From positions 1 to 57,464 of the forward strand of contig NZ_BJYL01000009.1 in assembly GCF_007991495.1 (NCBI RefSeq): a stretch of 57,464 nucleotides of DNA, read 5' to 3'. The notes beneath the pieces were generated by a model. The model was not told the DNA's origin. It searched no databases and saw only the letters and a program-made list of their open reading frames with translations. Shown piece by piece: positions 8,232-14,757 of the stretch. The DNA is from Sporosarcina luteola (GTDB lineage: Bacteria; Bacillota; Bacilli; Bacillales_A; Planococcaceae). The position numbers were made by a program, and so were the translations under genes. The stretch's first letter is position 1; each line of letters starts with the position of its first letter.

Positions 8232-8969
8232 TTGGGGAAATCGAAGGTTCATTTAAATGGATGGATGGATGATTTTCTGACGAATCAAAACCGGTTCGTT
8301 TGGAATCCGTATATGGCTTTCATGAAAGAACAGCGGGAGACGAATGAGCATCTTGTCATAACGGTCAATCGGTTGGAACAGCTTTGTGGGAGGCTTCTGG
8401 AGATTGTGAGCCGCCAGCAAAGTGTCCAAAAGAACCGTTATTTACATTTAAGGGATAGGATTTGGGAAGTGCAGGAAAAGATACGATCCACTTCGGTACG
8501 GCAAGATTCCATACGAGAGGAGCTCGGAAAGCAAGGGGAGGCTGTGTTTCGTCTTCGAAAGAGCTTTCGGAATCATCGGATGTCCATGCACGAATTCACG
8601 GTGAATCAGTATGATGACTTGCATGAAATTCTGAGTCTTCTCGATCGAATCAGTGCGGATCATATAAAATTCGGGGAGATGCAGGAAAGAGTGATTGGGA
8701 AGTTGGACGCGCAAAACATAAGTCGGAAGCATGACGTAGAAACGGTGGAGACGTCGATTGAAAGGATTTTAGAAGCAAAAAAAAGCATCGGCAAGCTTCT
8801 TTCCACATTGCCTTCAACCTACCCAATCCAACAAATCATCGTAGAGGGCGCAATGATTCCTGTTATTAATCTATTGAATGTAGATGAAAAGAAAGGGATT
8901 GCCTATTTCACCTCTGCTTCAGGTGTAGTGACGGTCGCAATTGATAAATTGGACGCCATTCATTGGTGA
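8232..8969 (+). CDS. Coiled-coil protein with C-terminal domain shared by the next two genes
   Basis: A 245-residue hydrophilic protein. Residues ~25-190 are largely helical with Leu/Ile heptads. The C-terminal ~60 residues (LPSTYPIQQIIVEGAMIPVI, then IAYFTSASGVVTVAIDKLD) match in layout the whole of the two small proteins downstream: hydrophobic-V-(D/E)G, a Pro-V pair, AYF, a Gly turn, then a V.(D)...D/N..I ending. The TTG at 8232 is chosen because GGAGGAG lies 8 nt upstream; the TTG at 8211 has a poorly placed site. The function is unknown. Repeated small proteins of this kind in spore formers are sometimes coat or exosporium components, but that is a guess. Confidence 0.65.
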   Translation: MGKSKVHLNGWMDDFLTNQNRFVWNPYMAFMKEQRETNEHLVITVNRLEQLCGRLLEIVSRQQSVQKNRYLHLRDRIWEVQEKIRSTSVRQDSIREELGKQGEAVFRLRKSFRNHRMSMHEFTVNQYDDLHEILSLLDRISADHIKFGEMQERVIGKLDAQNISRKHDVETVETSIERILEAKKSIGKLLSTLPSTYPIQQIIVEGAMIPVINLLNVDEKKGIAYFTSASGVVTVAIDKLDAIHW

Positions 8970-8989
8970 AAGGTCATGCCATTCTTGAG

Positions 8990-9023
8990 AAAAGCGGGCT
9001 TGTGTAATGGCTTGCTTTTTTCT
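8990..9023 (+). terminator. Probable terminator after the coiled-coil gene
   Basis: A stem containing two G-U pairs (AAAAGCGGGC with GCTTGCTTTT) runs into a T-rich tract. It lies ~25 bp after the stop of the gene at 8232. Confidence 0.55.
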
Positions 9024-9093
9024 TTTGCATTAATGAATGGACAACCGAGTGTCCGTCCTAACTGCTCCGGAATCGCTGTAATACAGTATAAGG

Positions 9094-9120
9094 ACCCCTC
9101 AAATTTAGAAGGGGTTTCTT
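9094..9120 (+). terminator. Hairpin in the leader of the 74-residue gene
   Basis: ACCCCT (9094-9099) pairs with AGGGGT (9110-9115) and is followed by TTCTTT. It stands 24 bp before the start codon of the next gene, so it could attenuate read-through into that gene. Confidence 0.4.
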
Positions 9121-9143
9121 TAAGGGAAGGGGGTGAACAAGCT

Positions 9144-9368
9144 ATGAGTAACACAACTAGACCAGGAAGAAATGACGCTCCCATTTGCGAGTTGCTAATG
9201 AATTTGCCACCATTAACAGCACTCACTGAAGTTGTTGTCGATGGAATTCCATTTGCAGTAACTTCATTTATCAATATCAATTCGGACACCAATCTCGCAT
9301 ACTTCCTATCTACGGTAGGGACAACACTTATCGTAGACTGCGATAGCCTCTCGCAAGTGAGTTTCTAA
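9144..9368 (+). CDS. Small protein (74 aa), member of the shared-domain cluster
   Basis: A short, mostly beta-type protein with no signal peptide. It shows LPPLTALTEVVVDGIPFAVT, then LAYFLSTVGTTLIVDCDSL. The pattern (VDG, Pro/Val-T-SF, LAYF, G-T, V-(A)DC, S-L) is shared with the 65-residue protein at 9453 and with the C terminus of the protein at 8232. The single Cys of the DC pair is conserved between the two small proteins. The ATG at 9144 has GGAAGGGGGTG upstream; longer frames lack a ribosome site. A hairpin follows the stop. The function is unknown. Confidence 0.7.
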   Translation: MSNTTRPGRNDAPICELLMNLPPLTALTEVVVDGIPFAVTSFININSDTNLAYFLSTVGTTLIVDCDSLSQVSF

Positions 9369-9403
9369 GCCTGCCCATCCTTTGGACGAACCATGGACAG
9401 GCT
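9368..9403 (+). other. Intercistronic hairpin
   Basis: AGCCTG-CCAT (from 9368) pairs with ATGG-CAGGCT (to 9403), interrupted by one mismatch. There is no T run, so it is more likely an RNA-stability or processing element between the two small genes than a terminator. Confidence 0.5.
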
Positions 9404-9452
9404 ACTCAGTTGCTTTCTAGCCACAGCTTCATCGGAAGGGAGGTGAATCGAC

Positions 9453-9650
9453 ATGGCAAATAACGCAATTTGTGATCTGTTGGAATCTTATCCGATCAGC
9501 TTCGCTTTAGCGAGTATTGTAGTGGATGGGTATCAGCAGCCAGTCACATCGTTTACAACTATCGACCACGACAGATCCCTAGCTTATTTTAACTTTGGTG
9601 GCACTACTGTTGTCGCAGATTGTAACAAGATTTCTCTCATCGAGATTTAA
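9453..9650 (+). CDS. Small protein (65 aa), member of the shared-domain cluster
   Basis: A 65-residue protein: LLESYPISFALASIVVDGYQ followed by LAYFNFGGTTVVADCNKISL. It is clearly related to the 74-residue neighbour at 9144 (identical VVDG, TSF, LAYF, GTT and DC positions) and to the C-terminal domain of the gene at 8232. The ribosome site is strong (GGAAGGGAGGTGA). No signal peptide or membrane segment is visible. The function is unrecognised. The tandem arrangement suggests local duplication. Confidence 0.7.
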   Translation: MANNAICDLLESYPISFALASIVVDGYQQPVTSFTTIDHDRSLAYFNFGGTTVVADCNKISLIEI

Positions 9651-9773
9651 CATCTGCCGGCAATGAAAATCGGGCAGAGGCAGCATCCTTACCATTCAAC
9701 TCCTTCACTACCCAGCCGAAAAACTCACCCCAATTCGGTTAACTAAATAGAAGCATCCATCTCAACTCAAAAA

Positions 9774-9798
9774 GTGTCTCACCCCAAAATAGACACTA
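9774..9798. other. Small palindrome AGTGTCT/AGACACT
   Basis: A perfect 7-bp stem (9774-9780 / 9792-9798). On the minus strand it is followed by TTTTT, so it may act as a second terminator for the stress gene transcribed toward it. Confidence 0.45.
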
Positions 9799-9800
9799 AA

Positions 9801-9828
9801 AATGCCCGCAAAGCGCATGCTTTGCGGG
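9801..9828 (-). terminator. Terminator of the stress gene at 9873-10910
   Basis: A perfect 10-bp stem (9805-9814 / 9819-9828) with a 4-nt loop. On the minus strand it leads into ATTTTTAG. Confidence 0.75.
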
Positions 9829-9872
9829 TACTCTCTGTTTCGTTTAGTTACAGGCGCTTTTGTTTTCTTTAA

Positions 9873-10910
9873 TCAAAAAGATTCCTCATCCTTTTTATTT
9901 CGGAAAGTCGGTTCGTCAATGAATTCATCTTGGACATCGACTTCACCGGATTTTTCAAAGCGGGCTTCTTCATGTCGTACGGTTTCATTCACAGTTTCAG
10001 TGTCTGCCACTTTACGTTTTCCGACGACAATTTCTTCAGATACATATGGTTTCTTCGTCACTTCAAGACGTTCTTCGGTAATCGGAACGCGGATTGTTTC
10101 ATCATCCTGCTGCATTTTGAATTCAGTTGTATCCGTTTCATATTCATTCACAGGTCGACGCTCCACATACACTTCTTCACGCATGACAGGGACATCAAGG
10201 GATTGTTCTTCCTCAACGACATCCTTGTGAAGCGTGACTTCACCACGTTCGACTTCTTCCTTGTCTACGCTGAGCCGCTCTTCACGTAGACGCATCTTTT
10301 CTTCAGTCAAGTTTTCGTCAAATCGATCGGTCTCATTGAAGCGGGCCGAGTTTTCATTTCGAAGCGCCTCGCCGCCTACTCTTCCGAAGCTTTCTTCATT
10401 CCCCTCATACATATGAGAATCCTGAAATGCGCCTGTTGAAGATGCCTTTTCATAATTCGGTTGAGATAATTCGTTCGCCTCAAAATCAGTGACTTGGTTC
10501 CCACCTAGGTTAGGATCCGTCCAAGCGCCACCGGCTTCAAGTGTGCTGAAGCTGCCATCCGTTTTCGTATGAAGCCTGTTCACTTCGCCTTCATCGACAT
10601 ACAGAAGCTTTCCACCGTTTTGTATTTGCGTATAATAGTTATCCATATCATTGTCCGCAACCCCGACATCGTGAAGCATGCTGCGCACGTGATTCTCGCC
10701 GGTTAGGAAATTCATAAAGCGGTCGAACCAAGATTCCGGCTTTGTTTGCACATCGCCATACTTCATGCCTTGGAACATAACTACATCTGATTCATCTTGC
10801 GCAATGACGTAAATATTTTCACCATCGATGCCTTGTGCTTTCAGATCATCTATCTTCGTCATCAATTCCGAGTCGTTATGATACATACCGATAAATTTTT
10901 TATCATTCAT
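9873..10910 (-). CDS. General stress protein: YflT domain fused to DUF2382 (YsnF/AvaK-like)
   Basis: A 345-residue protein. Residues 1-105 form a YflT/17M domain (GENHVRSMLHDVG). A linker follows with FGRVGGEAL, then a C-terminal ~130-residue DUF2382/YsnF-AvaK domain with alternating Glu/Arg-Val strands (EEVYVERRPV, TEERLEVTKKPYVSEEIVVG). The ATG at 10910 is chosen because GAAGGAGAG lies 7 nt upstream; the longer frame overlaps the promoter. A textbook sigma-B promoter precedes it. Proteins of this two-domain type are general-stress proteins in Bacillales with unknown biochemistry. Confidence 0.85.
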   Translation of the reverse strand: MNDKKFIGMYHNDSELMTKIDDLKAQGIDGENIYVIAQDESDVVMFQGMKYGDVQTKPESWFDRFMNFLTGENHVRSMLHDVGVADNDMDNYYTQIQNGGKLLYVDEGEVNRLHTKTDGSFSTLEAGGAWTDPNLGGNQVTDFEANELSQPNYEKASSTGAFQDSHMYEGNEESFGRVGGEALRNENSARFNETDRFDENLTEEKMRLREERLSVDKEEVERGEVTLHKDVVEEEQSLDVPVMREEVYVERRPVNEYETDTTEFKMQQDDETIRVPITEERLEVTKKPYVSEEIVVGKRKVADTETVNETVRHEEARFEKSGEVDVQDEFIDEPTFRNKKDEESF

Positions 10911-10953
10911 GTAAGATCTCTCCTTCTCTTTGATTGATGGTACTGTTTTATAG

Positions 10954-10978
10954 ATACCCAATCTTGGAGGATAAAAAC
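10954..10978 (-). promoter_or_regulatory. Sigma-B type promoter of the YflT-DUF2382 gene
   Basis: On the minus strand GTTTTT (10978-10973), a 13-nt spacer and a perfect GGGTAT (10959-10954). It is ~45 bp before the start codon. Confidence 0.8.
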
Positions 10979-11053
10979 TTCTAGAAATGAAAGATTCGCT
11001 TTGCAATAAATTAGGAATATACTAAAATTGATAGAATAGGAGGGAGAACATAC

Positions 11054-12073
11054 ATGCAAAAGAAAATCGTACTTATAGTAATGATATTTTGCTTATTCAT
11101 TCCGTTTAGTAATAAATCTGCAGTTTTGGCATCCGTCAAACCGCCAGCGAAAGCTGAAAAAGTTCACTATGCAATCAGTGTTCCCGTAACAAACGTATGG
11201 CGTGCGCCGAATAAGACACGCAAAATCGACGCGGTTTCTATCAGTGCGAACCCCGATATGGCGAAATGGACGAAAAGCTTAACGGTTGCCGAGAAGAATG
11301 GCCTAATCGGCAGGACTGATACCCAAGCATTGTACGGGGACCGAGTGGAAGTGTTGAAGACGAGCGGGAACTGGCTCTATATTGCTATCGCTGACCAGTT
11401 GAATAAAGGACAGGAAAAAGGATACGAGGGATGGGTGCCGAAATCGCATGTGAAAGCATATACGCCCGGCGCTGAAAGTACCGAAATTGCGGTCGTTACT
11501 GCGAAAATCGCTTCCTTATACAACGAACCGAAACTCCATGACAAATATAAGTTCATCGACATTAGCTATACTTCAATCCTCGAAGTTTTGAAAGAAGAGA
11601 AGGATTGGCTGCAAGTGCAGACGAAAACGGATGGCTTGAAATATGTCCGAAAGAAGGATGTTTCTGTCTATGCCGATTTCGAATCAATTCCAAAGCCGAC
11701 ACAAAAAGAACTTGTCGACAGCACTAAACAGTTTGTCGGCCTTCCTTATCTGTGGGCAGGTGCATCGGCGTATGGATTTGATTGCTCAGGATTAATGTAT
11801 GCTGTCTATAAAAATCATGGCATCCTCATTCCACGTGACTCTTCTGTCCAAGCGACATATGGGACAGCGGTGAAACGGAAGGATTTACAGCCCGGGGACT
11901 TGATGTTTTTCGCGCATAATAAAGGAAAGGGAAACGTGTATCACGTGTCGATGTATATCGGTGACGGGAAAATGGTACATGCCCCCAATTCATCAAAGAA
12001 AATTGAAATCGTCAACATTGATAGAGGCACTTATAAAACCAACTACGCAGGTGCCAGGAGATATTTGAAATGA
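11054..12073 (+). CDS. Secreted NlpC/P60 endopeptidase, YkfC-like
   Basis: A 339-residue exported protein. A signal peptide (residues 1-27) is followed by SH3b-type domains (VTNVWRAPNK..., ALYGDRVEVLKTSGNWLYIA) and a C-terminal NlpC/P60 catalytic domain from ~215. The catalytic Cys is in FDCSGLMYAVY and the His in YHVSMYIGDGKMVHAP. The layout resembles YkfC, the gamma-D-glutamyl-L-amino-acid peptidase that trims peptidoglycan peptides. The ribosome site AGGAGGG is well placed. It probably acts in peptidoglycan turnover outside the membrane. Confidence 0.85.
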   Translation: MQKKIVLIVMIFCLFIPFSNKSAVLASVKPPAKAEKVHYAISVPVTNVWRAPNKTRKIDAVSISANPDMAKWTKSLTVAEKNGLIGRTDTQALYGDRVEVLKTSGNWLYIAIADQLNKGQEKGYEGWVPKSHVKAYTPGAESTEIAVVTAKIASLYNEPKLHDKYKFIDISYTSILEVLKEEKDWLQVQTKTDGLKYVRKKDVSVYADFESIPKPTQKELVDSTKQFVGLPYLWAGASAYGFDCSGLMYAVYKNHGILIPRDSSVQATYGTAVKRKDLQPGDLMFFAHNKGKGNVYHVSMYIGDGKMVHAPNSSKKIEIVNIDRGTYKTNYAGARRYLK

Positions 12074-12135
12074 AATGAGAGTTCTACAATCCTTCCTAGA
12101 AGATTATAGTATAACAACGCCATGGGAGGGATGCT

Positions 12136-13059
12136 GTGTTCATTGATGGGGTGTTTGCAGGTGGCGGTTTGAAGGGGTTTGCATTGGTCGGTGCGTACCA
12201 AGTGTTGGAAGAGAAGGGATATCGGTTCAAACGGGTGGCAGGCACGAGTGCTGGAGCGATTCTTGCTTGTTTCATTGCCGCAGGGTATACGGGCAAGGAA
12301 ATTGAGCAGATGATGGTGGAGGAGGATCTGCAGTCGCTGCTCGATACGAGGAAGACGATTGTTCCGATTCCTTTCCTGAAATGGCTGACATTGTATTGGC
12401 GCATGGGTCTTTATCAAGGGAAAGCTTTAGAGGACTGGTTTTTCGAAAAATTGTCTGTGAAGGGGCTTTATACGTTTTCAGATTTGCCGCCAGGGTCGCT
12501 TAAATTGGTGGCGTCCGATCTCACGCATGGGAAGATGATCGTTCTGCCAGATGATCTTGTCCATTATGGCATCGAGCCGGGAATGTTTCCGATTGCCCGC
12601 GCGCTTCGGATGAGCTGCAATATCCCATTCTTTTTTGAACCCGTCCGATTCAAAGCGCCGACTGGGGAAACGATCGTCGTAGATGGCGGAGTTTTAAGCA
12701 ATTTCCCGATGTGGATTTTTGACGACGAAAACGGAAGACGGGAAAGGCCACTCATTGGTATGAAGTTAAGCCACCGGAAGGATGATATGGGCGGCAGGGA
12801 AATAACGAATGCGCTCAACTTATTCGAAGCATTATTTTCCACAATGAAAAACGCCCATGACGAACGGTATATCTCCCGGAAACACGAAAAGGACATCATA
12901 TTCATTCCCGTCGAGCAATATAGCGCGACCCAGTTCAATATGGAAGATGAACAGAAAGATGAGCTCATTGAAATCGGTCGGTTGCGCGCGAGGCAGTTTC
13001 TACGGACTTGGCCGTATTCGAATGAAAGAACAAATCAGAACTACAGAATCATTGTATGA
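12136..13059 (+). CDS. Patatin-like phospholipase
   Basis: A 307-residue protein with all hallmarks of bacterial patatins: oxyanion-hole GGGLKG near residue 9, nucleophile elbow GTSAG at ~36, and catalytic Asp in VDGGVLSNFP at ~185. No signal peptide is present, so it is probably cytoplasmic or membrane-peripheral. It starts with GTG behind GGGAGGG. The expected activity is acyl-ester hydrolysis of membrane lipids; the physiological role is unknown. It converges with the minus-strand peptidase and shares a terminator with it. Confidence 0.9.
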   Translation: MFIDGVFAGGGLKGFALVGAYQVLEEKGYRFKRVAGTSAGAILACFIAAGYTGKEIEQMMVEEDLQSLLDTRKTIVPIPFLKWLTLYWRMGLYQGKALEDWFFEKLSVKGLYTFSDLPPGSLKLVASDLTHGKMIVLPDDLVHYGIEPGMFPIARALRMSCNIPFFFEPVRFKAPTGETIVVDGGVLSNFPMWIFDDENGRRERPLIGMKLSHRKDDMGGREITNALNLFEALFSTMKNAHDERYISRKHEKDIIFIPVEQYSATQFNMEDEQKDELIEIGRLRARQFLRTWPYSNERTNQNYRIIV

Positions 13060-13098
13060 AAAAACGCCAGTACATTTTCACACGTACTGGCGTTTTTT
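13060..13098. terminator. Bidirectional terminator
   Basis: A perfect 13-bp stem (13061-13073 / 13084-13096) with an A run on one side and a T run on the other. It serves the convergent genes at 12136 (+) and 13104 (-). Confidence 0.85.
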
Positions 13099-13103
13099 AT
13101 GTT

Positions 13104-13790
13104 TTATATCCTTTTAAAGCTATGGAATTTCGACTTCCAGTAGCTATTATTTAAGCTGACGACTTGAGATTGTTTTCCGCCCGCGTGGACGAATTTATTA
13201 TTTCCGATATAAATGCCGACATGTGAGATCCCTTTGCGATATGTGTTTTTGAAAAATACGAGATCTCCTGGTTGTGGTTCAGAAACTTTTTTTGATTGCG
13301 CATACTGCCCTAGTGTATCACGAGCGACAGTTTTTCCGGATTTCTTGTAGACGTACTGTACAAATCCACTGCAGTCAAACCCATTTATCGTTGTCCCGCC
13401 AAAACGATAAGGAATTCCAGTCAACCCTTTTGCTTTTTTCGCGACACTATTGGCTAAGGCTACATTAGTAGAACTCTTCCCGACCGTCTTCTCAGTCAAT
13501 AAAGTGCTGAGCGCCCAGCCTGTCTTGCCATTGACCTTAACTTTGTACCATATTTCTTTGCCGACTTTTTTCTCGTCGATCACTGAAACTTTTGTTCCTT
13601 TTTTCGCTAATAGAACTATTTTATGATTCGTTCCAGCTCCGGAACGGATATTTACATTATAGGCTGTTGAATATGTACCATTGTTTACTGATGCAGACTG
13701 TGATGTGTTAGCGCTCGCCTCGGCATTTCCTGTTGCGATTCCAAAGGCCAATGACCCGGCTACGAGTAATGATAAAGCGACTTTCTTCAT
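13104..13790 (-). CDS. Secreted SH3b-NlpC/P60 endopeptidase
   Basis: A 228-residue exported cell-wall hydrolase. A signal peptide ends near residue 26 (NAEASA). One bacterial SH3 domain (~42-100, STAYNVNIRSGAGTNHKIVL) and an NlpC/P60 domain (~115-228) follow. The catalytic Cys is in FDCSGFVQYVYK and the His in SHVGIYIGNNKFVHAGG. A DL-endopeptidase that cuts stem peptides during wall growth or separation is expected. The start has AGGGGAA upstream. It is a different subtype from the longer peptidase at 11054. Confidence 0.87.
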   Translation of the reverse strand: MKKVALSLLVAGSLAFGIATGNAEASANTSQSASVNNGTYSTAYNVNIRSGAGTNHKIVLLAKKGTKVSVIDEKKVGKEIWYKVKVNGKTGWALSTLLTEKTVGKSSTNVALANSVAKKAKGLTGIPYRFGGTTINGFDCSGFVQYVYKKSGKTVARDTLGQYAQSKKVSEPQPGDLVFFKNTYRKGISHVGIYIGNNKFVHAGGKQSQVVSLNNSYWKSKFHSFKRI

Positions 13791-13929
13791 TCATTTCCCC
13801 TATCTACCATTGATCTGATGGTTGTTTTATTTTTATATTAGGTATTGATCACTTTTCCTATTCTAAAGATTAAACATTACAAGAGAGGGTCAATTAAATT
13901 ACAGAAAGATTACAGACACGTAATATTAG

Positions 13930-13955
13930 GTTTAAACGCGGTAAATAAAGGGAAT
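13930..13955 (+). promoter_or_regulatory. Possible sigma-B promoter upstream of the 43-aa gene
   Basis: GTTTAA (13930-13935), a 14-nt spacer and GGGAAT (13950-13955). The -35 is perfect and the -10 has one mismatch. The start codon is ~120 bp downstream, so other promoters in the gap remain possible. Confidence 0.4.
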
Positions 13956-14076
13956 TAAGGTAACTGTTTCATTTGAATAGTGAGTGATTTCTGAAGAATA
14001 ATATATTTTCTCGATGTGTATCCTTTCTGTTTTCGTTACATACTATATAAAAGAAGAACGAAATGGAGGGATCAGT

Positions 14077-14208
14077 ATGGTGCAACTCATCTATCTGATG
14101 GCAGCTGCTGAAAATCATAAAAGGATGACAGAAACAAAGCGTGTCACGAGCGGAACATTACGAACAAAAGCGTTACAGAAAGAAGATAAACGGCTGAAAG
14201 GGCAATAA
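14077..14208 (+). CDS. Small basic protein (43 aa), unknown
   Basis: A short protein beginning MVQLIYLMAAAEN with a Lys/Arg/Thr-rich remainder. It starts at an ATG with TGGAGGGAT upstream and ends in a strong terminator whose 5' arm lies within the last codons. The ribosome site and terminator argue for a genuine gene. No family was recognised. A longer in-frame start at 14014 has no ribosome site. Confidence 0.6.
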   Translation: MVQLIYLMAAAENHKRMTETKRVTSGTLRTKALQKEDKRLKGQ

Positions 14209-14229
14209 GTCCATCCAGCCGTTTTTTTT
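14188..14229 (+). terminator. Terminator of the 43-aa gene
   Basis: AAACGGCTG (14188-14196) pairs with CAGCCGTTT (14216-14224) and is followed by a long T run. Confidence 0.85.
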
Positions 14230-14251
14230 GTCTGCCAGCCTAAGAATTGGA

Positions 14252-14285
14252 AAAGGGCTGCTCCCATGATGAGGAGCAACCCTTT
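14252..14285 (-). terminator. Terminator of the candidate ncRNA
   Basis: A hairpin with arms 14252-14264 and 14273-14285 and one A/C mismatch. On the minus strand it ends in TTTT. The T run is short, and some termination of plus-strand transcripts is also possible. Confidence 0.55.
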
Positions 14286-14525
14286 GATTTGTATAGTAAC
14301 TTTTATTGTTGAAGTTTATGTCCATCTAAAGATCCGTGATCCGGATTCTATTGAAAATGATCAATGCCGCGGTCATTTTCCACTGGGTGTCTTCTATCCT
14401 TAAGCAACGCAAGCCCTACCTACTCTCGCGTCCTTGCGACCCTTTAGCCGCGCCAGTGTGAATAAGTGTCCTCAAAAACAGTACGTAGAATGCCATGTCA
14501 AATTAAAAGTTACTATGGCGTTAAC
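14252..14525 (-). ncRNA. Candidate structured noncoding RNA, ~270 nt
   Basis: No protein gene fits here, but the RNA structure is dense. A perfect 13-bp long-range closing helix joins 14504-14516 and 14293-14305. Inside are helices 14353-14360/14373-14380, 14381-14386/14453-14458, 14408-14413/14433-14438 and a hairpin 14332-14336/14342-14346. The loop bases 14368-14372 (CGCGG) can pair with 14448-14452 (CCGCG), a pseudoknot. A promoter (14532-14560) and a terminator-like hairpin (14252-14285) bracket it on the minus strand. It is not recognisably 6S, tmRNA, RNase P, SRP or a common riboswitch. A raiA-type motif is one possibility that I cannot confirm. Confidence 0.6.
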
Positions 14526-14531
14526 TAATTA

Positions 14532-14560
14532 AATATAACATAGATGGATGAGAAGGGCAA
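14532..14560 (-). promoter_or_regulatory. Sigma-A promoter of the candidate ncRNA
   Basis: On the minus strand TTGCCC (14560-14555), a 17-nt spacer and TATATT (14537-14532). Transcription would begin near 14525, just before the 5' arm of the closing helix. Confidence 0.6.
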
Positions 14561-14757
14561 GTGTATTATGTTTGTTTCGTTGGCAAAAGGAGATTTTATT
14601 GCAAAATCTATACTGTTTTTATTTTTCACTTTGTAAAATCCTCCAAGTAAGCCAGTTAGCGCAACGTATTTGTCATTAATTCCCCATCTTTCTTCCTGTT
14701 CAATCGTCTGTGTATATTATATAATAATAGTATCTTTCATAAGGAGTTGGGGATGGC

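Noticed and set aside
12230..12250. Copy of the GTGCCTGCCAC palindrome inside the patatin gene
   Set aside because: GGTGGCAGGCAC occurs there, but only as one arm with no inverted partner. It encodes the conserved AGTSAG nucleophile elbow, so coincidence is more likely than insertion.
14401..14460. 5S rRNA antisense or rRNA fragment
   Set aside because: CCTACTCTCGC resembles the complement of a 5S segment, but the resemblance ends after about a dozen bases and the surrounding helices do not match 5S.
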